Shown piece by piece: positions 54,969 through 64,000 of a DNA stretch of 64,000 nt. Numbering within the stretch: position 1 is the first letter of the stretch; every line of letters starts with the position of its first letter. The stretch is from Sesamum alatum (lineage: Eukaryota > Streptophyta > Magnoliopsida > Lamiales > Pedaliaceae). The notes under the pieces are model-generated. The model searched no databases, had not been told where the DNA came from, and was given only the letters and a program-made list of their open reading frames with translations. The stretch covers positions 51,457,115 through 51,521,114 of the forward strand of contig JACGWO010000002.1 of NCBI GenBank assembly GCA_034509735.1. The letters run 5' to 3'. Position numbers and translations under genes: made by a program.

Positions 54969-56102
54969 ACACGGGTGGATCCTGTCATTAAGGTTCCATT
55001 TATTAACTGCTCTTTCAGACATATAATGCTGTTCCTTTTGTAGAAAAGGAGTTTATTCTGACTTTTAGGGCAATGGAGAGCGGTGTAATTGTAGTTAGAA
55101 TTGGATGTTTATTCATTTATTCTTTTTGCACTAGAAGGTTGAGGGAGTAATTTACCCAGAACTCATTACTGAGTGTTACTTCTACAAGCTCCGTTGCTAA
55201 CATGTACAGACGGATTTCGACTTTGGGTGACCTCATTTAAACTGGTCTGTGTTTATATATGGATTGCTGACTTCTCTGTTAATGTAGTCGTCTAGTATTT
55301 TTGTAGTGCTAGTGCTTGTGTGTCGTGGGAACGTCATTTCTGTTTACTGTCATTCTTTTAGCTACCTTATGAAAACAAAAGAGCCTCTAATGCTTGGGGT
55401 TCCGGAGAGACTAATTGTCAGTTTTTCGTATGTGTAAGGCAGTATCGAAACATTATTGTACTGATTTTGATGGATGTGAGAAAAATGTCGTAGGGCCTAT
55501 TTGTTTGTATTTTCAGTTTAAGTGGAAAATATGTGTTTTCTTCTTTAAGATGGAAAGAAAAAAGTAGATTGAGTTGAGATTTGTTGCAACTATCTTAAGT
55601 AAGGAATTTTAATCGGAACAAAATGTTCTCTTTTATTTGAGTTTTGCCAAATAGTTATCTAATTTGGTGTTGTAATTCCATCAATATGAATAGGAATTAA
55701 ATTTGTTTTTATTGAATCAGATAAGTCGATAACTCTTAAATTCATATAATACACACATAAAGGGACAAATTTGATTGGTAAACTTCAAGTGAGATACTAG
55801 TGACTTAATGATAACAATAACAAAATTAATGTACTATTTGAGCAATGTTGATGACTTTAAACTCTTTAAGACACAAAATTTGTTGTTTTATATTAAGTTT
55901 TTGAAAAAGAAAAATACTTGTGGATTTTATTCTCTCCACGTACTCATGTGACTGTCAAAATCAGCGTGCTGAGTATGAGCGCACTACTCCACACTGGGAC
56001 TTGACTTAGTAAAGAAGGGGGATTGGCTTGCTCCATGGAATAGGAATTCAAATTCTCTTGTTCGGCCCAACAACCGAGATACAAGAGATCAAGAACCAAG
56101 AA
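54969..56102. other. NEDD1 3' UTR, then intergenic DNA
   Basis: Roughly the first 400-500 bases look like 3' untranslated sequence of NEDD1. From about 55.5 kb the DNA is AT-rich with a transposon-like end at 55494. The NLR promoter must lie in the last few hundred bases, but no TATA box is clearly placed. No further gene is seen. Confidence 0.45.
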
Positions 56103-58735
56103 ATGGCTTATGCTTCTGTGGTTTCTTTGGTACAAACACTTGAACAAATTAGAGATGGGCATGAAATTCTTTACAACAAAGAACAAATTGAGTGCCTCCT
56201 TTCAAAGGTCAGTTTCCTCCAAACCTTTCTCCAAGATTTCTCGCAGAAAAGCAGCAAAGAAGTAAAAGAACTTGAAGCACAAATCAGGGATGCAGCTTAT
56301 GCAGCACAAAATATAATTGATTCTTATATATCAAATCAGCTTCTTTTAATGTGTGAATGCTGTGTGGATAGGAGTTATACCATATTCTGTCAGGAGCTGC
56401 AAGGGGTGATAGAAAGTTTTGATTCAGCAAAACTGCAAGTAATGGAGTTTAGGAACATGGGCTCAAAGAATTTGGGGCCTAAGAATTCTTTCTCAGCTGG
56501 TTCTTTGAGATTAGCCTCTGGTGTCAAGAACACTATGGTGGGATTTGTTGATGACATGTTGCAAATAAAGGACAGGCTGACTGGAGAGCCATCATACAAA
56601 CTCGATGTTGTTTCAATTGTCGGAATGGGAGGAATTGGAAAGACTACTCTTGCTAGAAATATCTATGATGATGCTTTTATAGTGTATCACTTTTATACTC
56701 GCGCTTGGGTAACCATATCTCAAGAATATCATCTCCAGGAAATCCTGCTACGCCTCCTAGAGTCAATGAGAAAGCTTACGGGAAAAAGATGTGAAGATAG
56801 TTATGAAGAATAGCACAGTACCTATACAAAAGTCTGAAGGGTAGTAGGTATCTTATTGTTTTGGATGATATGTGGGATGTCAAGGTCTGGAATGAAATCA
56901 AACTATTGTTTCCAGATGATGGCAATGGAAGCAGAATCATCTTGACTTCTAGGATATCGGATGTGGCTTTGTATGCTAGCTCTAATAGCCCTCCTTATAA
57001 CATGCGTTTCTTAAACAATGATGAGAGTTGGAATCTGCTTAAAGAACAAGTGTTTCAGGATGAACATTGTCCCACTGAATTGGAAGGAGTTGGTATTGAG
57101 ATTGCACAAAGTTGCCGAGGACTTCCTCTAGCAATTCTGCTAGTTGGTGGGCTTCTTGCGAAAGTTCAACGTGCACAAAATCACTGGAGAAATGTTGCAG
57201 AAAACATTCAGTCAATTATATCTACACATAATGATCAGTGCCTAGAGATACTATCTTTGAGTTATAACCACTTGCCACAACACTTAAAAACGTGTTTCCT
57301 TTATATGGGAGTTTTCCCAGAGGACTACCAAATTCCGGTCTCCAAACTTGTTCGGTTGAGGGCTGCTGAAGGATTTCTAAAACCATGTGGTGATGAAAGT
57401 TTGGATGATGTGGGAGAGAAGTATTTGAAGGATCTTATTGATAGAGGTATTGTCTTGGTGAGTCAGAGGAAGTTAAGTGGCAAAATTAGGACATGCAGCA
57501 TTCATGATCTTGTGAGGGACCTTTGTGTGAGAGAAGCTCAGAAAGAAAAGTTTATTCGGACCATTAAAAGTGATGACGATCTTTCATCAGAAGGTGCATT
57601 TGGTCATCGCTGCCTGTGTCTTCATTCAAGCATTTTACAGGACGATGCTTCGTTTTGCAGGGACTCAATAATTTGCATTCGTGAACATTCAGACGGTCGC
57701 CTGAAAGAAATCTATGATGCAATGAGATCGAGCACACTAATCCGATCTCTTATATTTACTGGTACGTATCGTAAGCCATTGAACATTTTTCTCAGGTTTG
57801 GACTGCTCAGGGTGTTAGATGCGCTTTCCGTGACTTTCTTTTGGTTCCCCATAGAAGTACTAGAACTTGTTTATTTAAGATACCTTGCTCTCACCTTTGA
57901 TGGTGAGCTCCCTGGGTTGGTCTCCAATCTTCAGAACCTGGAAATTTTAATAGTTCATCAAGTCTTTTGGAGGCCTCCATCGTATCTACCTTCAGAGATA
58001 TGGAGAATGCCACGATTAAGACACCTCGAGTTCAAAGAAGTTTTCTTACCTGACTATCCTGGTACACTATATTATGGGAAGAACACTTTTTGTCTGGAAA
58101 ACCTGCAAACACTATTGGGGATAAGAGACTTCAGAGTTACTGAGGATGTCTACAAGAACATCCCAAATGTAAAGAAGCTGGAAATTGTATATGACAAAAA
58201 CTCCAACACAATGGGGTGGTCATTGTATTGTCTCGACAATCTTGTCCATCTGCATCAACTTGATTCGTTAAAATGCCACTTCTTGGATGATCGGACACAA
58301 AAGCCAGATCTGCCAGACCTTACTTTTCCCTCAGAGCTCAAAGAGTTGAGTCTGCTAGGCTGGGAAATTCCCTCAAAGTATATGACAACCGTTGGCTCGT
58401 TGCACAATCTTGAAATCCTCAAGCTGCGGTTCTGCTCCTTACAAGATGATGAGTGGGAACTAAGTGAAGGGGAATTTTCCAGATTGAAAGTGCTGGTGCT
58501 TGAAAGGATGAATATAGTGCGTTGGAGGGCGGAAACGGACCATTTCCCAAGTCTCGAGCAACTCATTATTAAGCATTGCAGGGAATTAGAGGAGATCCCT
58601 TCTAGTTTTGGAGACATACCGACACTTCAAATAATCAAGGTGGTTGGGAGCAGCCGCTCCTGCGAAATTTCCGCCATGCAAATCCTAGAAGATCAGCAGA
58701 GTTTGGGGAATGATGGCCTCCAAGTGATTACTTAA
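56103..58735 (+). pseudogene. CC-NLR disease-resistance gene (R1A-like) with a one-base frameshift
   Basis: A single-exon NLR. The start MAYASVVSLVQTLEQ opens an Rx-N-like coiled-coil domain. Then come the P-loop GMGGIGKTTLA (about 175-185), RNBS-A (YTRAWVTISQEY), kinase-2 (YLIVLDDMW), RNBS-B (GSRIILTSR), GLPL (CRGLPLAILLVGGLL), RNBS-D (CFLYMGVFPEDY) and an IHD form of the MHD motif (CSIHDLVRDLC). About 350 residues of irregular leucine-rich repeats end at 58735. The frame breaks between the P-loop and kinase-2 parts: at 56811 a TAG ends the first frame, and the second continues in the +1 register from 56813, consistent with loss of one base next to 56810. Each side is otherwise open, so the break is recent or a sequencing error. 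The family detects pathogen effectors and triggers cell death; related genes are named late blight resistance R1A homologues. As read, only a truncated CC-P-loop protein of about 236 residues is made. Confidence 0.88.
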
Positions 58736-58798
58736 TACAGTAAAAAGTTGTCTTAGTAAAGGTTGACAAGAAATTTCTAAAGCTTGACAAGAAAATGG

Positions 58799-58808
58799 CA
58801 TTCATGTG
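58799..58808 (+). repeat. Left target-site duplication of the foldback element
   Basis: CATTCATGTG occurs here and again at 59234-59243, exactly on either side of the foldback element, as expected of a 9-10 bp Mutator-type target duplication. Confidence 0.85.
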
Positions 58809-59233
58809 GAAAAACTGCATTTTACGTCCCATAACTTACACTGTTTGCGATTTTGGTCACATTAATTTTGACGTAGCAATTTTAGTCCCATAAGTCCACA
58901 AACGTTGCAATTTTAGTCCCATTGACGAAATCCTTTAAAATTTTTACGGAAGGAGCACGTGCATGGGACTAAAATTGCAACGTTTGTGGACTTGTGGGAC
59001 TAAAATTGCAACGTTTGTGGACTTATGGGACTAAAATTGCAACATTTCATTAGATGTGACTTGTGGACATAATTAAGCACGTGCTCCTTCCGTTAAAATT
59101 TTAACGGATTTTGTTAATGGGACTAAAATTGCAATATTTATGAACTTATGGAACCAAAATTGATACGCCAAAAATTAATGGGATCAAAATCAAAAACGGT
59201 ATAAATTATGGGATGTAAAATGCAATTTTCCCC
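58809..59233. mobile_element. Mutator-type foldback MITE
   Basis: A 425-bp element lies about 70 bases after the NLR stop. The left end (aaaactgcattttacgtccc) and the right end (gggatgtaaaatgcaatttt) are inverted. Inside, the words actaaaattgcaacgtttgt and gcaattttagtccca recur on both strands, so most of it folds on itself. A 10-bp direct repeat flanks it perfectly. Length, ends and target size fit a non-autonomous Mutator-like (MULE) foldback. It may be in the NLR 3' UTR. Confidence 0.8.
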
Positions 59234-59243
59234 CATTCATGTG

Positions 59244-60130
59244 ACGTGTATTGTGTCTGAACAAGATGTTCTAATTGACATTTACCTCATCTCTATTTAT
59301 CCTTTCATTTGGTCTGAGAGATATCAATAATGTTTGCTTATTTCCCTCTCGGATCATGTGTGCTTCAAAACCAGTAATATCCGTCCCAAGATCTGTTTAA
59401 GACTTCAAAATCAACCCTAATCGAGAGTCCAAGTCTGGGTCCCACACGGACCCCACCATCCCTAATCAAAACCCAAAACCTTGTGATATTCCATCCACCC
59501 CAAACACTCCGTCCACCTTCTCCACCTACTAATGAGTTCTTTTGGGACGGGGTGTAGTGTGCTAAGGTTCGGTATCAAGTACTGCTAACGTATTTGCAGC
59601 GTCGACCTCCACGACATCTACGCCGTGTGTCCCACCACCACCCCAAACACCACCTAACCCTTCTCAACCAACTTGAGAACCACCGCCTCTGTGATCTCTA
59701 TGTCAACCTCGTTCACGGTCTCTCCTACACTTATCGTGCATGTGACTTCGATATATATTTCATTTTCTATTGTAGTATTATGAATATGATTATTATACAT
59801 AATAATAGACACTTGCAAAACATTAACTTATGAACGCGCGACTCTCTCAACCCCATAAATTTATTTTACTAAATTATAGTTGCATAAATTCATCATTAAT
59901 TAAATTAAAGAACTCACAAGATAACAAAAAATTTACAAATTAAAATAACTAATTTCTTATTTATTTATCTTAAAAAAAAAAATGCACTCTTATAGAACAG
60001 GAAAATAATGCAATAATAGACTTCCAACATTGTCGTTTAAGCGATTTTGGTTCTCTAAAAAATTAATTTTGGTCCTCATACAATTATCTTTTAGGCATTT
60101 TTTATCATTCTGTATTTCTGTTAACCATTT
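59244..60130. other. Intergenic DNA with a GC-richer patch
   Basis: From about 59.40 to 59.75 kb the DNA is clearly less AT-rich, with CCACC and ACCACC words, and resembles a fragment of coding or leader sequence. No frame of recognisable protein runs through it and stops break each frame. Beyond 59.75 kb it is AT-rich. Possibly a captured gene fragment; unresolved. Confidence 0.4.
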
Positions 60131-60614
60131 CGTTAAATTTGACAGAATTTTCGCACGAAAGACTCGCACAAGCGCAAGAAGAGGAAAAAATTGGGGGGGA
60201 AATTAGGGTAAGGCTCATTCTCTCTCTCTCACTCTCTGCTCGTTCGCCGCCTCACCTGCTGACCGCCGTTCGCCGCCGCTCGCGCTCTCCGGAAACCGCC
60301 GCTCGCCGCTCGCGCTCGCTGCTCCAATTGAAGGTAGTCTCATTTCTGTTATTTGAGTTTTCCGAGAAGAAGAATTTTGCATGAGCTTTTCTCTGAGAAG
60401 AACCAACTTTTTTCTCATGTGGGAGGAAAATTTGTTGTTCAATCAGAATTTGTTCTCTTGTTTGTTTAAAATACAAATTCTATCCTTTTTCCTTCAATTA
60501 TTATCACATCTTAAAGTTCAGCAATTTTTAATTATTTGCTGCAGAACTGAGCATCTTCTTGAAGTAAGGATCTTCTCTTTGGTATCAAGGCGCAAGTAAT
60601 TTCTAAATCTTGAT
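60131..60614 (+). promoter_or_regulatory. Probable CDC123 leader with an intron
   Basis: A GC-rich leader with repeated gccgctcgc words (60240-60325) leads to a good donor at 60334 (AAG followed by gtagtct). A good acceptor at 60542-60544 (atttgctgcag) precedes the last leader exon, 60545-60614. The intron of about 210 bp lies in the 5' UTR. The placement is by inspection of splice signals only. Confidence 0.5.
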
Positions 60615-61616
60615 ATGAAGGAAGAAGACATAAATAGGTGCCAGATTCAGGAATGGTACCCCAACTTCAAATCCTGCTCCATAAAAACAACAATTCATGA
60701 GCTTCCAGAGTCCTTTGTCCAATACCTGCTCGATGATTCTGGTCCATTCCTTCTCCCTCTTTCAATTACAAATGATGATGCCCTGCCAAACAGAGTCCAT
60801 AAACCCGAAGAGGAAGAAGATTTTGTTGCAGTGGAGGGATCTGGAGATGAAGCTGAGGAACCCATACCACCCCCGTCTTTTCCGGAACTAGAAATGGAAA
60901 TTAAAGCGTCCATCGAATCCCTCGGTGGAGCCGTCTTTCCTAAGCTTAACTGGAGTGCACCTAAAGACTCTGCTTGGATCAGTTCAACTGGGAATCTCAA
61001 ATGTACCGGTTTCTCCGAGATTGCCCTTCTGCTACGATCGTCTGACTCAGTTGTCCATGATCTTTGCCATGCATATGATTCATGCACGGATAAGACTGCA
61101 TCAAGGCCATCGAGCTTCTTCCTTGCACTCCGTAAATGGTACCCTTCTCTAAAGCCTGAGATGGAATTCCGTTGCTTCGTACGCCATAAACTCCTTGTGG
61201 GGATTTGTCAACGGGAGGTAACTAACTTTTATCCTGCTCTTCTTGAGAAGAAAGATGATTTGAAAATTATGATTGAGGAATTTTTCAGGGAGAAGGTGAA
61301 GGGGAATTTTGGATCTGAAAGTTACACATTTGATGTGTATGTCACAAAAGATGGGCGAGTTAAACTTTTGGATTTCAACCCTTGGGGTGCATCTACTCTT
61401 CCCCTGATGTTTAGTTGGGATGAATTGAAAGAGAAATTGAGAGAAGAAGGGAATGAGTTGGAATTTAGGATTGTGGAAAGCCGCTGTGGAATTCGTCCTG
61501 GTTTAAAAACTGCAGTTCCTTATGATTATTTGGATACAAGTGAAGGAAGTGGGTGGGATCAGTTCCTAAGAAATGCTGATGAGGAATTGAGGCGGCAGAC
61601 ATCAGCAGGAGCTTGA
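60615..61616 (+). CDS. CDC123: CDC123 homologue, eIF2 assembly factor
   Basis: A single coding exon of 333 residues. Landmarks: MKEEDINRCQIQEWYPNFK at the start, then HELPESFVQYLLDDSGPFLLP, an acidic stretch with EEEEDF (about 64-85), PKLNWSAPKDSAWI, SSFFLALRKWYPSLKPEMEF, RCFVRHKLLVGICQRE (about 186-201) and KLLDFNPWG (about 249-257). The family has an ATP-grasp fold, and the Asp and Asn of DFNP are metal-ATP ligands. CDC123 promotes joining of eIF2 gamma with eIF2 alpha, and so translation initiation in the cytoplasm; the role is known from yeast and inferred here. Length is normal. The coding part has no intron, though the leader seems to have one, so a retrocopy is not obvious. Its 3' end is duplicated in inverted orientation near 36 kb. 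Confidence 0.93.
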   Translation: MKEEDINRCQIQEWYPNFKSCSIKTTIHELPESFVQYLLDDSGPFLLPLSITNDDALPNRVHKPEEEEDFVAVEGSGDEAEEPIPPPSFPELEMEIKASIESLGGAVFPKLNWSAPKDSAWISSTGNLKCTGFSEIALLLRSSDSVVHDLCHAYDSCTDKTASRPSSFFLALRKWYPSLKPEMEFRCFVRHKLLVGICQREVTNFYPALLEKKDDLKIMIEEFFREKVKGNFGSESYTFDVYVTKDGRVKLLDFNPWGASTLPLMFSWDELKEKLREEGNELEFRIVESRCGIRPGLKTAVPYDYLDTSEGSGWDQFLRNADEELRRQTSAGA

Positions 61617-62632
61617 GCATATGCTTCCTCAGAGTTGTCCAGGAACAAGTCTCTTGCCACCATCAAAACTCCAAATGGCTCATGACTTGGCTGAATACTA
61701 AGATCGGAGATTCGGACTAGAGTTGAATCCCAGAATGTCATAACTCATGTTAACTTTAGACATACAGGGAGGATCAGAGACAACCGAGCTAAAAAGGTCT
61801 GATAAACTTTAATGTTTCTTATTACAAATTCAGTGTTTTTTTGTAATCACGAGAAGGCAGGAACTCAAATCTTGAGACCCTTTGCAGGTATTTTAGAATG
61901 TTAGTAATTTATTTTGGTATTTGCAACTGTTGATATGTAATTTAGAAACCATGAATTCTTCCACAATTTACCCTCTCCATATTAGTTGTTGTGGTGTAAG
62001 AACTCCATTCTCCTCGTCTGATGTTGACTGGATGATGATTTTCCCATAATAGTATTATTATGCTCAACATTTTATTGTTGAATGGAGCAAAATGCAATTC
62101 ATCCCAATTTATTTGTATTCTTCTGTTCTTAATTTTCAAAATGCTCCTCATGTTTACAGTGGTCTGAAATGAAAACATGAACGCAGATTGAAACTTTACA
62201 TTTCCTAGTAATTAACCCTCTAGATAATTCATATTTCAAGACATTTAAATACATCCTGCAATATCGTAAGCATTCACTAAAAATCTCATGTCAAAATACT
62301 ACTACGGGTTTATTATTCTAGATGTGGAACCAAACAAGTTGATCACATCTTTATTGCTTCACAATGATCATCAATCATACTACAAGAAAAATATTCCACT
62401 CCACAAAGCAGGCCCCACATTGCTCACTGCAAAGAGATAAGGTTGAGTGTACCGATCTTGCTTTTATCTTTCTTCTTTGGATCATCATGTATATTTATAT
62501 ATATATGTATAAAACAATCATCTCTTGTTCGATCCAAAATCTTTTCCGCTGCATTATATGGGCCCGTTACATTTTTTAAAGATGCACCAATTGATAAGGA
62601 CCCGGCTATTATAAATCTTATAATAATTTACA
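61582..62632 (+). repeat. CDC123 3' end and downstream DNA (copy B of the inverted duplication)
   Basis: This contiguous stretch, from the last dozen CDC123 codons through its 3' UTR and about 750 bases beyond, is matched in reverse order and orientation by 35693-36969. Shared blocks include 61870-62010, 62140-62165, 62330-62530 and 62530-62632 (gcatctttaaaaa, gataaggacccggctattat). The homology stops where a small MITE begins at 62633. As it is joined to an intact gene, this is probably the source copy. Confidence 0.85.
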
Positions 62633-62775
62633 GGAATAATTATATTTACACACGAAACCTATGGTATATTTACACAAATTATCTCTATTACAAAAAACAC
62701 CCATGACAACTAAAAAAAAAAAGAGGTAATTTGTGTAGTAATGTTGACGTTTTACGGGATGTAAGCATAATTTCC
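62633..62775. mobile_element. Small foldback MITE (family A, copy 3)
   Basis: The left end ggaataattatatttacac matches the ends of the elements at 6280 and 7188. The right end (gggatgtaagcataatttcc) is its degenerate inverse. At 143 bp it contains a run of eleven A and no coding sequence. It abuts the end of the inverted duplication. Confidence 0.5.
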
Positions 62776-63056
62776 AAAACACAATCAAGTTTTGTTGCAA
62801 GTCTCAACCATATAAATGCTACTAATCCTTGGAAGAACAACAGTAGAAAATGACAAATAACACAGGCAACAATCATCTACAACAGAAACAGTAAATTCTT
62901 TGACAAGGTGCAAGAAATCTTCCATGTTAAGTAGGGTATCCAAAATGTAAACCTCTGTGGAGAAGATGCAAAGCATCTTGATGTCTTGTGACCGTGAATA
63001 TTAGTTATCATGAAGAAAACGAAATGCAGAGAGAATTTATCATGATCCGCATCATG
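62776..63056. other. Probable FPGS 3' UTR region
   Basis: No gene is recognised. The stretch directly follows the FPGS stop on the minus strand and probably includes its 3' UTR. Nothing else stands out. Confidence 0.35.
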
Positions 63057-64000
63057 TTACTTCTTGATTACTCGCAATACATCCCCTACTAGATGTAAAG
63101 AACCCGTCACAAGGACCTGGTAGAGCAAACAGAAAAGGAAAAAAATATGTAGACAAATATAATGAATGAAAGGAGAAAATAAGACTGTTAAAAGAAAATA
63201 TGTAATATTTGGTTTAAGTAACGCCTAAAAGCTGTGATAGATGGCCAGGTATAAAGATAAATAGACTTCAGCTTTTCACTCCCCGAAAAAATCAATTCAT
63301 GGATCTAGGTCTTCACACAAGTTCACGACTTATGGTCATCCTACGCAGTGACTTAATTCCCAAGGGTAAAGCAACAAAGGATTTCTGAATGACTTTGCTC
63401 CGTTCACTCAAACAGAGTCTTATGATATCCAGAAGCCACATTTAACGTATGATCTGTGATTGTTTTTCTGCCATATAGCTTAATTACTTCAGACTAAGTA
63501 TAAAATAGACATTTGTGCAAGTGATGGAAATCCAACCTGATTATGGTAACGGTGTCAGACAATTAAGCATTCAGGCATCATAAGGTGCAATAATGGTGAC
63601 ATTTGGAAGATCATTTTTATATGCCTCAAAAAGCTTATACTACAGCACATGATAATATGTGCTTAATGAAATGAATTGGATGCTCATCTCCAACAGTTAA
63701 AGCTCAACATTTTTTGTATTCAGGATAAACCTTGGCAAGACAGTATTATAAATTACCTGAAAGCGAACAGATTGATTTTTTCGGACGCTGTCCCTGAGCC
63801 AATTGATAGCCAGAGGGAGTGAAGTGAAAACTGTGCTACTCTCAGAACTATGAGCACCTTTGTCAGTATCATCACCGACGGCTTCACAAGTTAATTCTGC
63901 ATTCTTTGCATCTCTCCCTGTAATATTTGATACTATGAGACTTGTCTGTAATCAGAGCAGGATGCAACAGCCAAAAAATAATTTTAAAAAAAAATCCAAA
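63057..64000 (-). CDS. FPGS: Folylpolyglutamate synthase, C-terminal exons (cut by the window edge)
   Basis: Only the last two exons are inside the window: 63917-63757 and 63116-63057, on the minus strand. The penultimate exon encodes FTSLPLAINWLRDSVRKNQS and RFQ; the last encodes VLVTGSLHLVGDVLRVIKK and stop. These are the conserved C-terminal motifs of FPGS, which adds glutamates to tetrahydrofolates by ATP-dependent ligation and so retains them in the cell. The catalytic Mur-ligase core lies outside the window. The penultimate exon has a variable hydrophilic stretch (ELTCEAVGDDTDKGAHSSES). The intron between them is 640 bp; sequence from 63918 to the edge is intron. The position next to NEDD1 fits Arabidopsis At5g05980 (DFB/FPGS1). 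Compartment cannot be judged without the N-terminus. Confidence 0.9.

Noticed and set aside
56028..56102. NLR start further upstream
   Set aside because: The upstream frame begins with TTG, not ATG. The first ATG, at 56103, gives the MAYASVVSL start usual in R1A-like NLRs.
60215..60476. Minus-strand arginine-rich frames in the CDC123 leader
   Set aside because: They are antisense to a GC-rich leader with repeated gccgctcgc words, with no conserved protein features.

Overview
This window is nuclear DNA of a flowering plant, most likely a eudicot. Genes are split by short GT-AG introns, intergenic DNA is very AT-rich and full of small foldback transposons, and two plant-type nuclear tRNA genes are present. 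The NLR gene is of the R1A/Rx-N type seen in asterids such as Solanaceae and Lamiales, so I lean towards an asterid; this is inference.

Layout. 1-8.3 kb: no gene; microsatellites and small MITEs. 9.3-13.9 kb (minus): eight-exon homologue of Arabidopsis guanylyl cyclase 1 (GC1), with an upstream ORF in its leader. 15-24 kb: no gene; several foldback elements, one carrying a GC-rich insert. 24.4-27.9 kb (plus): RopGEF with a PRONE domain, seven exons. 28.2-28.7 kb: tRNA-Pro(AGG) on minus and tRNA-Arg(CCT) on plus. 29.4-29.9 kb (plus): secreted eight-cysteine lipid-transfer-like protein. 30.3-31.9 kb (minus): small plant protein of unknown function ending in WWQGSLYY. 32-40 kb: no gene, but it holds a rearranged inverted copy of the 3' end of the CDC123 gene, interrupted by a solo LTR with a perfect 5-bp target duplication. 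40.3-43.7 kb (plus): PP1 catalytic subunit (TOPP type). 47.8-55.0 kb (plus): NEDD1, ten exons. 56.1-58.7 kb (plus): CC-NLR broken by a one-base frameshift. 58.8-59.2 kb: foldback MITE with a 10-bp target duplication. 60.6-61.6 kb (plus): CDC123. 63.06 kb to the right edge (minus): the last exons of folylpolyglutamate synthase (FPGS).

The order GC1 - RopGEF - LTP - small protein - NEDD1 - FPGS matches, from memory, the Arabidopsis chromosome 5 block At5g05930 to At5g05980. PP1, the NLR and CDC123 appear to be extra genes interleaved in it. The genes do not form a pathway; they are housekeeping and signalling genes held together by conserved linkage: microtubule nucleation (NEDD1), Rho-of-plants signalling (RopGEF), protein dephosphorylation (PP1), eIF2 assembly (CDC123) and folate metabolism (FPGS). 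Exon coordinates were derived by hand from splice signals and reading frame; every multi-exon model given as complete sums to a whole number of codons.
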